From Borreliella americana (GTDB lineage: Bacteria; Spirochaetota; Spirochaetia; Borreliales; Borreliaceae), in assembly GCF_021043605.1 (NCBI RefSeq), contig NZ_JAJNFB010000003.1, positions 1 to 64,000 on the forward strand: a DNA stretch of 64,000 bases. Reading direction: 5' to 3'. The translations under genes and the position numbers were made by a program. Shown piece by piece: positions 40,203 through 49,085 of this stretch (within the stretch, counting starts at the first letter, position 1; each line of letters begins with the position of its first letter). A model generated the notes under the pieces. It worked only from the letters and a program-made list of their open reading frames with translations, was not told the DNA's origin and did no database searches.

Positions 40203-40672
40203 TTTTTAATAAGGCTTATAATTGGAAAAAAATTTTAAAACGGTTTTTATTTTTAGTTTTATCGATGTCTTTTTTATCTTTTACTGATCATTTTTACGAT
40301 AAAGAAGTTGTGATAAATGGGGCCAGGTTTTTTGTAAAAATAGCATTTAATGAGTTTGATAGGGCAAAGGGCTACATGGGTACCCAAAAAGTTGAATATG
40401 GTAATGGAATGCTTTTTGTTTTTAAACAAGAGCAAAATTTATCTTTTTGGATGGAAAATACATCCTTGCTGCTTGAAATAGCTTATATTGATTCAAATGG
40501 AATTATTAAAGAGATTTATGATTTAGAACCGTACTCTAGGGTAAATGTTAATTCTCTTTATAAGGCAAAGTATGCTCTTGAGCTTCCAAGAGGCTCATTT
40601 TCTAAATTTCAAATAAAAATAGGTGACAAGGTACATTTTTGCTTTGATATTAATTCTTTATTGGTAGAATGA
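40199..40672 (+). CDS. Exported DUF192-family protein (BB0663-like)
   Basis: 157 residues. An N-terminal signal or anchor (about 12-28) precedes a DUF192 domain: RAKGYMGTQKVEYGNGMLFVF then SFWMENTSLLLEIAYID are the family's diagnostic segments. DUF192 proteins are small secreted or periplasmic proteins of unsettled function. Translationally coupled to the gene before it. Confidence 0.8.
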   Translation: MIFNKAYNWKKILKRFLFLVLSMSFLSFTDHFYDKEVVINGARFFVKIAFNEFDRAKGYMGTQKVEYGNGMLFVFKQEQNLSFWMENTSLLLEIAYIDSNGIIKEIYDLEPYSRVNVNSLYKAKYALELPRGSFSKFQIKIGDKVHFCFDINSLLVE

Positions 40673-40680
40673 TTTTGAAA

Positions 40681-41334
40681 TTATTGGGCTTTAATTTCTT
40701 GAAGCTCTTCTTCGATTTGATCTTCTTTAAGTTCATTTTTATTAGATTCTTTTGTTAAATTTGTTTTTTCTTGCTTTAAGGGGGACTGTTCATTTGATTC
40801 ATTTGTCTTGTTATTTTCTTTATTATTATCAGTGTTTTCGTTGTTGGTTGTTATTATTTTTTTAAAAATAGTTATTGTTGAGGCAATCTCATCAATTGCA
40901 TCAAGCAAAAATGTATCACTTGCAAATTCTTCTGCTTTTACAATATATACCAAAGAGTTTATTCCTCTTTCTGTATTATGAATAATCTCCCATGATCCGA
41001 ATACTCTGTTATTATAACTGTCGCTCATAAGTGAGTCAGATATTTCTTTTATTTTTTGTGTATTTATATCAAATACTTTTACAATTCCAAATATTTCTCT
41101 TATCTTTGAATTTTTATATGAGTTTAGTCTTGATCTGATGATTATCTCTTCTTTTTCGTTATTGTTTATATCTTTAAATGCTATAAAGTCATTTTCTGAG
41201 TCTATTTTATATTCAATTTTGTTTTTATCTAAAAATTTTTTAATTCTCTTGTCGTACTGTATATTCTTATGATTACAAGAAATGAGTGTAAAAATGATAA
41301 TAACCATGCTATAGGATAATGTATTAATATTCAT
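40681..41334 (-). CDS. Putative lipoprotein (BB0664-like)
   Basis: About 217 residues. The signal (MNINTLSYSMVIIIFTLISC) ends in a lipobox with Cys20, so a lipid-anchored protein is likely. The start at 41334 gives a normal-length signal; ATGs at 41367 and 41352 are alternatives and none has a clear ribosome binding site. The mature middle is alpha/beta (about 25-160). The C-terminal 55 residues are low-complexity Asn/Glu/Lys. It is the only minus-strand gene in this block. Confidence 0.7.
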   Translation of the reverse strand: MNINTLSYSMVIIIFTLISCNHKNIQYDKRIKKFLDKNKIEYKIDSENDFIAFKDINNNEKEEIIIRSRLNSYKNSKIREIFGIVKVFDINTQKIKEISDSLMSDSYNNRVFGSWEIIHNTERGINSLVYIVKAEEFASDTFLLDAIDEIASTITIFKKIITTNNENTDNNKENNKTNESNEQSPLKQEKTNLTKESNKNELKEDQIEEELQEIKAQ

Positions 41335-41409
41335 TGTTCTTGCAATTAACATTGTATTATGTAACATATGATTATTATAATTTAATTGTAAGGATTTTAA
41401 AAGTAATTT

Positions 41410-42369
41410 ATGCGTCTTCCAGGTAGTAGCTATTCATATACTGTTATTCAATCTAAAAATAATTATTCACAAAAATCTTCTTTTGGAATTTCTTTCGTAA
41501 TATTAAGCAGAGGAACAAAAATTTTTAGAGAAGATTTGTTTGAATTTTTATCAAATTTTGACTTTATAAGAGAAATAATTTCAATTGAAAAACAGAGTAA
41601 TAGAAGTTCTTTGCAGTTTATCTCAGAAAGTTATGGCAAGTTAAAATTTATTTTACTTTCTGATGATTTAAATTCTGGAGAAAAGGTTAATTTAGCAATG
41701 AAAGAATCCAACTGTGATTTTGTTTTTGTTTTGCAAAGTGATATGTACTTGTTAAATCCTTTTTGGATTTCAAATATATTCGATGAAATAGTTAAAAAAA
41801 ATATTCTTCTTGTTGGGGGTGAGTTTTTTGATAAAGAAGAGGAAATGATTCCTTCAATTTTTCTTCCCAGTATAGATAAAAAACAAAAGTTTAAGGTAAT
41901 TTTAGTAAATTCTGAGAAAGACTATGAAAAAACTTTGATTACCATGGATTATTGCGGACTTTATTCTAAAGAGAAATTTTTTCAGCTTGGAGGTTTTGAC
42001 GCAAGGATTCAAAATGAATACTTTCAGAGAATAGATTTTGGACTAAGAGCTGTTTATTTTGGAGAACGTGTTTATATTTATAGAAAGCTGAGAATCCAGT
42101 ATACTGCATTAAATTCGCCAGAAAATTTGACCAAAAATAAAAGTTTTGTGATTTTTTTGCTTAAGAATTATGTTCCAATTTTTGTTGGTAATGGTGTTAT
42201 TTTTTCTTTTTTAAGGTTTTGTAAAATTTGTTTAAAATACAAAATTAATCCTTTTCTCTTTCAAAGAGAATTTAAGGAGATAAAAGGTGAGATTATTAAA
42301 AATAGCTTAAGATTCAAAGGAGACTTAAAGAGTGCCATTGAGCTTTGGGAAAATGATATTATTTATTGA
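41410..42369 (+). CDS. Glycosyltransferase-like protein, GT-A type (BB0665-like)
   Basis: 319 residues. The central part resembles family 2 glycosyltransferases: SFVILSRG first strand, IREIISIEKQSN, LNSGEKVNLAMKESNCDFVFVLQSDMYLLNPFWI, which parallels the GxxxARNxGI...DxD region, and GGFDARIQNEYFQRIDFGLRA near the acceptor site. The DxD is reduced to SDM, so activity is uncertain. The next gene starts inside its 3' end. Confidence 0.65.
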   Translation: MRLPGSSYSYTVIQSKNNYSQKSSFGISFVILSRGTKIFREDLFEFLSNFDFIREIISIEKQSNRSSLQFISESYGKLKFILLSDDLNSGEKVNLAMKESNCDFVFVLQSDMYLLNPFWISNIFDEIVKKNILLVGGEFFDKEEEMIPSIFLPSIDKKQKFKVILVNSEKDYEKTLITMDYCGLYSKEKFFQLGGFDARIQNEYFQRIDFGLRAVYFGERVYIYRKLRIQYTALNSPENLTKNKSFVIFLLKNYVPIFVGNGVIFSFLRFCKICLKYKINPFLFQREFKEIKGEIIKNSLRFKGDLKSAIELWENDIIY

Positions 42370-43360
42370 TTTGATTTTGTTTTCATATTTAAGCTTGTAT
42401 TCTAAGACCCTCGATTATTTAAATGTTCTTGATTTTTTTGATACTAATGTTTTTAGGTTTGATTTTAACATTGAAAATGATGTTTTTACAATTGAAAATG
42501 ATAAGGGGTATTTGAAGTTTAGGGTAGGCTTTGAATATGCGCTTACATCTTCTGGTTATTATATGTTTATAGACCCAATTATTGACATTTGTGGAGAAAT
42601 TTTAATAAGTCAAAAGGTATTAAAACAAATTGAAAATTATTTCAGCTCTCTTAAAGATTATAATAAACCCAGAATTACTTCAATAATCATTGATCCTGGA
42701 CATGGTGGACATGATACTGGTGCGGTTGTAACTTTAAAGATAAATGGTTATGATGTTGTGCTTCAAGAAAAAGATTTTGCATTAACCTATTCTATATATT
42801 TGTCTAAAATTTTAAGTAATTATTTTGTAAATAAAAATATTTTGTTAACTCGTATAAATGACGTTTATTTGACTTTAAAGGAACGTTCGGAATTTGCAAA
42901 TGCAATAAAGCCAAATTTCCCAAATAATGTTATATTTTTATCCATGCATGCTAACGATGCTCCAAACAGTGAAGCTAGAGGAGTTGAGTTTTGGTATCTT
43001 CCTAAGGATTCCAAAAGAGAAGTTATTAAAGATTTTAAAGGATATGATATTAAGGGTAATAGATACTTAAGCGAGCTTAATGATATACTAGATATTAAAT
43101 ATAAATATGAATCAAAAAGATTGGCTGAAATTTTGTATAAAGTGTTTAAGAATGAGCTAAGCGAAACTAATGTTAGACCAATCAGAGAAGAGCAATGGTT
43201 TGTAATAAAAAACAGCAGCATGCCTTCTGTGTTGATTGAAATGGGGTTTTTGTCCAATGTTTTAGATGCTAAATTAATTTTGGATTATAATTACATGAGC
43301 AAGTTTAATATTCTAATACTTAAAGCTTTAATGGAATTTATAAGTTTTTATGAAAAATAA
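42332..43360 (+). CDS. N-acetylmuramoyl-L-alanine amidase (Amidase_3)
   Basis: 342 residues. Zinc amidase that cuts the stem peptide from peptidoglycan. Zinc ligands His124 (DPGHGGHD), Glu146 (QEKDFAL) and His206 (SMHAND), and catalytic Glu303 (LIEMGFLSN) are all visible. A hydrophobic segment (8-24) is the export signal. The GTG start is supported by AAGGAG nine bases upstream. Overlaps the previous gene by 38 bases and the next by 11. No cell-wall-binding repeats. Confidence 0.9.
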   Translation: MPLSFGKMILFIDLILFSYLSLYSKTLDYLNVLDFFDTNVFRFDFNIENDVFTIENDKGYLKFRVGFEYALTSSGYYMFIDPIIDICGEILISQKVLKQIENYFSSLKDYNKPRITSIIIDPGHGGHDTGAVVTLKINGYDVVLQEKDFALTYSIYLSKILSNYFVNKNILLTRINDVYLTLKERSEFANAIKPNFPNNVIFLSMHANDAPNSEARGVEFWYLPKDSKREVIKDFKGYDIKGNRYLSELNDILDIKYKYESKRLAEILYKVFKNELSETNVRPIREEQWFVIKNSSMPSVLIEMGFLSNVLDAKLILDYNYMSKFNILILKALMEFISFYEK

Positions 43361-43901
43361 TATTTCGGATGTATTTTTTAAATATAATGCAATGATTTAT
43401 AAATTTTTTAATTCGAAAAAAGAATATATGGTTAGAGTGCTTTTGGGGCTTTTAGCAGCGAGCTTTTTGTTTTCTATTTGCATGATTTTTTTAAATTATG
43501 ATAATCTTTTTTCAAAAAAGATTTTTTATTTTCATTCTAGCAAGGGGTTTGTTTCTAATTTAAGATATTTAAGAGATGAAAAAAATTTGAAAGATAATTT
43601 AGATCTTTTAGTAAAAGATTTTCTTTTGGGAAGCAATGAAGGTTTTTCTTTTGGATTTTTATTAAGTGATACAAGATTTTTATATTCTTTTTTAAAGTAT
43701 GGAGTTTATTATATAAATCTTTCAAGAGAATTTTATGATTCTTTTAATAATGGTGATTATAATGAATCTTATGAATCTTTTGATGTTAAGATTAATCTTT
43801 TTGCTGTGTCTTTGATAAAAACAATTCGCTTTAACTATCCTGGTAAGATAAAAAAGCTTGTTATTCTTGTTGAAGGGTGTATCTTGAAGGAGCAAAGTTG
43901 A
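43350..43901 (+). CDS. GerMN-like domain protein with one membrane helix (BB0667-like)
   Basis: 183 residues. A single membrane helix (about 28-49) is followed by an extracytoplasmic domain that fits the GerMN pattern: LVKDFLLGSNEG (88-98), GVYYINLSREF (118-128), and LIKTIRFNYPGKIKKLVILVEG (155-176). GerMN proteins are envelope proteins often found beside cell-wall amidases, and here it overlaps one by 11 bases. The family call is my own alignment from memory and needs a profile search. flaA follows 79 bases on. Confidence 0.6.
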   Translation: MKNNISDVFFKYNAMIYKFFNSKKEYMVRVLLGLLAASFLFSICMIFLNYDNLFSKKIFYFHSSKGFVSNLRYLRDEKNLKDNLDLLVKDFLLGSNEGFSFGFLLSDTRFLYSFLKYGVYYINLSREFYDSFNNGDYNESYESFDVKINLFAVSLIKTIRFNYPGKIKKLVILVEGCILKEQS

Positions 43902-43980
43902 TAAGTTTAATTTTACTAATAACAACAATTAAAAAACGAAAATTTTATAAAAGATTTATATATATAAGGAGTTGGTTTAC

Positions 43981-44991
43981 ATGAAAAGGAAAGCTAAAAG
44001 TATTTTATTTTTTTTATTATCCACTGTTCTTTTTGCTCAAGAGGCTGATGGATTAGCAGAGGGTTCCAAAAGGCCAGAGCCTGGAGAATTAGTTTTAGAT
44101 TTTGCCGAGCTTGCAAGAGATCCAAGTTCAACTAGACTCGATCTTACAAATTATGTTGATTATGTATATTCGGGCGCTTCTAGTATTGTTAAGCCGGAAG
44201 ATATGGTTGTGGATCTTGGGATAAATAATTGGAGCGTTTTGCTTACTCCTTCTGCAAGGTTGCAGGCCTACGTTAAAAATTCAGTTGTTGCGCCTGCTGT
44301 TGTTAAGGGTGAGTCAAAAAGGTACGCAGGCGATACTATTTTAGGAGTAAGAGTTTTATTTCCAAGTTATTCTCAATCATCTGCTATGATTATGCCACCA
44401 TTTAAAATTCCTTTTTATTCGGGAGAAAGTGGAAATCAATTTTTAGGCAAAGGTCTTATTGACAACATTAAGACCATGAAAGAAATTAAGGTATCTGTTT
44501 ATAGTTTGGGATATGAGATAGATCTTGAAGTTTTATTTGAAGATATGAATGGCATGGAATATGCTTATTCTATGGGTACTTTAAAGTTTAAAGGGTGGGC
44601 AGATTTAATTTGGTCAAATCCCAACTATATTCCTAATATATCATCTAGAATAATTAAAGACGATGTTCCAAATTATCCTCTTGCTTCAAGTAAAATGAGA
44701 TTTAAGGCTTTTAGAGTTTCAAAGGCACATAGTTCAAAAGAGCAAAATTTTATCTTTTATGTTAAAGACTTAAGAGTTCTTTATGATAAGTTGAGTGTTT
44801 CAATAGATTCTGATATTGACAGTGAGTCTGTATTTAAAGTTTATGAGACCAGTGGAACTGAATCTCTTCGTAAATTAAAGGCACACGAAACTTTTAAAAG
44901 AGTTTTAAAGCTTAGAGAAAAAATTTCTATGCCTGAAGGCTCTTTTCAAAACTTTGTAGAAAAGGTTGAGAGTGAAAAACCTAAAGAATAA
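43981..44991 (+). CDS. flaA: Flagellar filament outer layer protein FlaA
   Basis: 336 residues. Sheath protein of the periplasmic flagellar filament around the FlaB core. Signal peptide residues 1-20 (ends VLFA-QEADG). The mature protein shows the FlaA pattern of beta strands with tryptophans (NNWSVLLTPSARLQ, FKGWADLIWSNPNYIPNIS). Start at 43981 (AAGGAG nine bases upstream); an in-frame TTG at 43972 is too close to that site. It heads the cheA2-cheW3-cheX-cheY3 cluster. Confidence 0.96.
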   Translation: MKRKAKSILFFLLSTVLFAQEADGLAEGSKRPEPGELVLDFAELARDPSSTRLDLTNYVDYVYSGASSIVKPEDMVVDLGINNWSVLLTPSARLQAYVKNSVVAPAVVKGESKRYAGDTILGVRVLFPSYSQSSAMIMPPFKIPFYSGESGNQFLGKGLIDNIKTMKEIKVSVYSLGYEIDLEVLFEDMNGMEYAYSMGTLKFKGWADLIWSNPNYIPNISSRIIKDDVPNYPLASSKMRFKAFRVSKAHSSKEQNFIFYVKDLRVLYDKLSVSIDSDIDSESVFKVYETSGTESLRKLKAHETFKRVLKLREKISMPEGSFQNFVEKVESEKPKE

Positions 44992-45016
44992 TCTCCGAAA
45001 AATTAGGTTTAAATTA

Positions 45017-45051
45017 ATATGTAAAGCTACCTAAAGGTTGGCTTTACATAT
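45017..45051 (+). promoter_or_regulatory. Strong hairpin between flaA and cheA2
   Basis: Perfect 11-bp arms ATATGTAAAGC (45017-45027) and GCTTTACATAT (45041-45051) around 13 bases; ACC and GGT inside the loop can add three more pairs. No U-run follows, so it is more likely a partial terminator, stabiliser or processing site than a full stop. The cheA2 ATG is 20 bases downstream. Confidence 0.7.
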
Positions 45052-45071
45052 ATAAGATAATAGGAAATAGT

Positions 45072-47666
45072 ATGGAAATATTAGATTTGGAAAATGAAGA
45101 GCTTTTAGGAGTTTTTTTTGAAGAGGCTCAAAATCTTGTAGATATCCTTGAAGAGAATATTATGTCATTAGAGGATGATCCTAATAATTCTGATACTATT
45201 GATGAAATATTCAGGGCAGCTCATACTTTAAAAGGAAGCTCTGCTTCTCTTGATATGATGGAGCTATCTGATTTTACTCATATTGTTGAAGATGTTTTTG
45301 ATGCTATTAGAGATGATAGGGTAAATATAAATAATGATCTTGTTGATCTGCTTTTAAGCTCATTAGATGTTATTAAAGAAATGCTTGCGTTTCGTCTTGA
45401 TGGTAAGGTTTATTTGAATGACATAAGTGATCTTAAAAGCAAATTAAAGCAATTTTTAGTAATTGATGATCAGACTTTTATTAAGAGATTTGACGAAAAT
45501 TCAACTAAAAACAATTTTTGTCTTTCAGAATCAGATCTTGAGGAGATAAGAGAAGGACTAGGAATTGGACAAAAGGTTTTAAGGATCAGCGTTGTTTTTA
45601 ATGCAAATAGCGATTTTGAAGTTGAAAATGGTGGACTAAAAATATTTAATATTTTAAAAAAATTAGGATCTGTACTTCATACAATTCCTAAATATGAGCA
45701 AATCATAGAGGATAAATTTTTAAAAAGAGTTGATTATTATCTGATATATTCAGATATAGAGAGCGTAAAAAAAAGTTTAGATTCTTCAATTTTAATTGAA
45801 AGTTATTTGATTGATGAATTTAACGTAAAAGAAGAATTAAAAAAGTTTGCAGATGAAGAGATTAAAGATATTGGTTCAGATTCCAATTTTGTTTTAAATG
45901 ATGATTTTGATTTTACAGAGGATGAGATTTCTGATTTATTTCTTGAGGTTGAAAATCAAAAATTATTTAAAGTTAGACTGGATTTTGTAAAAGACAATCC
46001 AATGGCTACTATTAGTGGGCTTCAAATGCTTCAAGCATTAAAAAGTCTTGGTAAAATTTTTAAATCTCTCCCAGATTCTAGCGAATTGTTGGCAGATAAG
46101 TTTTTTGATTTTGTAATATATTACTTAATATCAAATACCAGTGAAGAGAGTATTGCTAAAAAGATTAATTTACCAGATGTTGTTAGTCATTTTGAAATCA
46201 AAAATGTTAATTTAGAATCTTTAAAGAATGTAAAGCTAAAAGAAAACCATGAAGAACCTCTTAAGGAAAATAAAAATATTAAGAAAAATAGTCCAATTAA
46301 TGTTAATTTAATTAGAATAGATAGTAAAAAAATAGATTACATATTAAATCTTGTTAGTGAGGCCGTAATAAGTAAATCATCTTATAATCAAATAAATTCA
46401 GAAATGATTACGTTATTTTATAATTTTAATTATTTTTATGATTATCAAGAAAGTTTTCAGAGAAATTTTTTAATTGATTTAAAGATAGTTTTCAAAGATG
46501 CAGGTTTAGCATTAGAAGATGAGATCGAATCACATATTAATTCTTTGATGAGTTTTAAAATGGAAAAGACCCTTAATGATATATCTGAATTGAGAAATTC
46601 TTTTTTCAGACTCCTTCAAAATTTTAAAATGACCTCTGGCAGACTGTCAAGAATAATTACAGATTTGCATGAAAGTGTTTTAAAAACTAGAATGTTGCCA
46701 ATATCTAATATATTTTCAAGGTTTACAAGAGTTGTCAGAGATCTTTCAAAGAAATTAAATAAGATTGTAAATCTTAAAATGGAAGGAGAAGAAACTGAGC
46801 TTGATAAGTCTGTTATAGATGACCTTGTAGATCCTTTGATGCATTGTGTTAGAAATTCAATGGATCATGGCCTTGAAACAGCTGAAGAGAGAGTTAAAAA
46901 GGGAAAGAGCAAAGCGGGTACTATAATTTTGCGTGCTAAGAATGAGGGTAATGTAATATCAATTGAGATTGAAGATGATGGGATTGGTATAGATCCAAAG
47001 GTCATTAGGCGCAAATTAATTGAAAAGGGAACAATAAAAGAAGATGCAATTTACTCTGATTTTGAACTTATTAACTTAATTTTTTCTCCTGGGTTTTCAA
47101 CAGCAGTTCAAGTTACAGACCTTTCAGGTAGGGGAGTTGGTCTTGATGTTGTGAAAAAAAGCATTGAAAAGCTTAATGGAACTATTTTGGTGGAATCAAA
47201 AATTGGCCTTGGAACAATTTTTAAAATTAAATTACCATTGACGTTAGTGATTATACAAGGTCTTTTAGTAAAGTCGGGGCCTGAAACTTATGTGATTCCT
47301 TTAAACAATGTTCTTGAAACTCATAGAATAACTGAGCATGATATAAAATTGCTTGAAAATTATCATGAAGTTTATAATTTAAGAGATGAAGTCATTTCTG
47401 TTCTCAGGCTTGATAAACTTTTTAACATAACAAGAGATGATTCATTAATAGAAAAATTTTTAATAGTTGTTAATACTAGCAACATAAAGACAGCAATTGT
47501 TGTAGACTTTATTCTTGGTGAGGAAGATTTTGTAGTAAAGCCTATTAAGGATAAATTTTCATCAAGTGCGGGTATAGTTGGGGCTACTACGCTTGGCAAT
47601 GGTAAGGTTGTATTGATAATTGATGTTTTTAAACTTTTTGATTTACAAAAGGATACTAAGGAGTGA
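45072..47666 (+). CDS. cheA2: Chemotaxis histidine kinase CheA2
   Basis: 864 residues, longer than typical CheA. Order: Hpt domain with phospho-His51 (FRAAHTLKGSS); two tandem P2-like domains (about 163-250 and 295-372); dimerisation domain (about 410-530); ATPase with N box HCVRNSMDHGLE, G1 DDGIGID and G2 GRGVGLDVVKK; C-terminal CheW-like domain. It phosphorylates CheY3 and is the kinase reported as needed for chemotaxis. Overlapped by the RBS of cheW3. Confidence 0.96.
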   Translation: MEILDLENEELLGVFFEEAQNLVDILEENIMSLEDDPNNSDTIDEIFRAAHTLKGSSASLDMMELSDFTHIVEDVFDAIRDDRVNINNDLVDLLLSSLDVIKEMLAFRLDGKVYLNDISDLKSKLKQFLVIDDQTFIKRFDENSTKNNFCLSESDLEEIREGLGIGQKVLRISVVFNANSDFEVENGGLKIFNILKKLGSVLHTIPKYEQIIEDKFLKRVDYYLIYSDIESVKKSLDSSILIESYLIDEFNVKEELKKFADEEIKDIGSDSNFVLNDDFDFTEDEISDLFLEVENQKLFKVRLDFVKDNPMATISGLQMLQALKSLGKIFKSLPDSSELLADKFFDFVIYYLISNTSEESIAKKINLPDVVSHFEIKNVNLESLKNVKLKENHEEPLKENKNIKKNSPINVNLIRIDSKKIDYILNLVSEAVISKSSYNQINSEMITLFYNFNYFYDYQESFQRNFLIDLKIVFKDAGLALEDEIESHINSLMSFKMEKTLNDISELRNSFFRLLQNFKMTSGRLSRIITDLHESVLKTRMLPISNIFSRFTRVVRDLSKKLNKIVNLKMEGEETELDKSVIDDLVDPLMHCVRNSMDHGLETAEERVKKGKSKAGTIILRAKNEGNVISIEIEDDGIGIDPKVIRRKLIEKGTIKEDAIYSDFELINLIFSPGFSTAVQVTDLSGRGVGLDVVKKSIEKLNGTILVESKIGLGTIFKIKLPLTLVIIQGLLVKSGPETYVIPLNNVLETHRITEHDIKLLENYHEVYNLRDEVISVLRLDKLFNITRDDSLIEKFLIVVNTSNIKTAIVVDFILGEEDFVVKPIKDKFSSSAGIVGATTLGNGKVVLIIDVFKLFDLQKDTKE

Positions 47667-47673
47667 ATCTCTT

Positions 47674-49074
47674 GTGCAGATAAAAGAAATTTATTTTGGA
47701 CCCAAAATTTTAGATGATAAAAATTGTAATTCTAAATTGACCAATTTTGATTTTAAAGTTGTTTCTTTTGAGCTTGGTTCGGATCATTATTTAGTAGATA
47801 TTATGCAGGTTAAAGAAATTAGAAAATCTAGTAATTTTACTTATGTTCCAAATGCTAAAAAGTATGTAGCTGGGCTTGATAATTTACGGGGCGAAATAAT
47901 TCCCATTATAGATCTTAGAATAATGTTTAATTTAGAATTTAATAAAAAAGATCTTGAAGATATTATGGTTTTAAAAAACGAAGATCTTCTTATAGGGGTA
48001 ATTGTTGATAAAATTAATAATGTTTTTTCAATAGATTCTAGCCTTATTCAAGATCCGCACCCAGTTTTATCTCAGGATTCTTTAATAAACTATATAAAGG
48101 GTATTGTAGATTATAACGAAAAGCTTTATATACTTCTTAATGTTTTTAAAATTTTTAATTATGGCGAAGAAGAAAAGTTGTTAAAACCCGGTCAAAATTT
48201 TGTTGAAAAAAGCGACTTTTTAAGCGATTGTGATAATTTAGATATGCTGGAAAATTATAAGAGTGATTTTCCCAATAAGGTTTCTTCAAAAAATGATGAC
48301 AACAATGAAAATTCAACTCTAAGTAATACTGCGACTTTTAATTTGGAAAATATTAAAAAAAATCTTTTGAAATATTCGTTTAATGCTTCTTTAGTAAATG
48401 ATGTGTTTTTGGAAAAAGTTGGAGTAAAATTTAGTATGGTTGATGCTGATTACTTGCCTTACGATAGTTTTTTAAATGAATTTTATTCAAAATCATCAGG
48501 AAATTTGTGGGGAGCTGATTGTTTGGAAGAATTTAAAAATGAAATTGTTAAGAATCGCTTAAGTTTTATTAATAACTTAAATTCTATTTTCAATGTATTG
48601 GAAATTGGTTGTGGTAGCGGGAAGGAGACTATGGCTTTAGCCAATGCTTTGTCTGAATATTATGTAAAACCTTTTAAGTTAACAGCCATTGATAATGATT
48701 TATCAAAAGTTGTTGAAACTTCTAAGTTGATGTTTTCAGAACCAGAAATTAGCATTAGCGAAATTTACCGTAGGAACTCTTTTGAACAAAGTCCCGGAGT
48801 TTATAAATTTAAGTCAGAAATTCTAAGCAATGTTTTGTTTGAATATTCCGATGCTCTTTTTTCAGATTTGCCTGATAATTTGGGAATGATTTTTTTAAAA
48901 GATGTTTTATGTTTCTTGAATAGTAAAGATCAAATTTTAATTTTAAATATCATTGCTTCTAAAGCTATTAAAGGGGCTCTTTTGGTTTTGGGAGATAACG
49001 AAGAGCTTAAAAATAATGATGTTTTTATAAAAGAAAAATCCACAAAATATTTTAACTTGTACAGGAAAGTCTAA
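47674..49074 (+). CDS. cheW3: CheW3: CheW domain fused to a CheR-like methyltransferase domain
   Basis: 466 residues, about three times a normal CheW. The GTG start at 47674 has AAGGAG ten bases upstream and lies 7 bases after cheA2. Residues about 20-165 are a CheW coupling domain (VVSFELGSDHYLVDIMQVKEI, LDNLRGEIIPIIDLR). After an acidic linker, the C-terminal part (about 240-466) resembles CheR: SAM-site motif VLEIGCGSGKE (307-317), TAIDNDLSKV, and MIFLKDVLCFL at the place of CheR's CRNVLIYF. Key CheR residues are altered, so methylation activity is uncertain. Confidence 0.9.
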   Translation: MQIKEIYFGPKILDDKNCNSKLTNFDFKVVSFELGSDHYLVDIMQVKEIRKSSNFTYVPNAKKYVAGLDNLRGEIIPIIDLRIMFNLEFNKKDLEDIMVLKNEDLLIGVIVDKINNVFSIDSSLIQDPHPVLSQDSLINYIKGIVDYNEKLYILLNVFKIFNYGEEEKLLKPGQNFVEKSDFLSDCDNLDMLENYKSDFPNKVSSKNDDNNENSTLSNTATFNLENIKKNLLKYSFNASLVNDVFLEKVGVKFSMVDADYLPYDSFLNEFYSKSSGNLWGADCLEEFKNEIVKNRLSFINNLNSIFNVLEIGCGSGKETMALANALSEYYVKPFKLTAIDNDLSKVVETSKLMFSEPEISISEIYRRNSFEQSPGVYKFKSEILSNVLFEYSDALFSDLPDNLGMIFLKDVLCFLNSKDQILILNIIASKAIKGALLVLGDNEELKNNDVFIKEKSTKYFNLYRKV

Positions 49075-49085
49075 AGGAGAAATTA

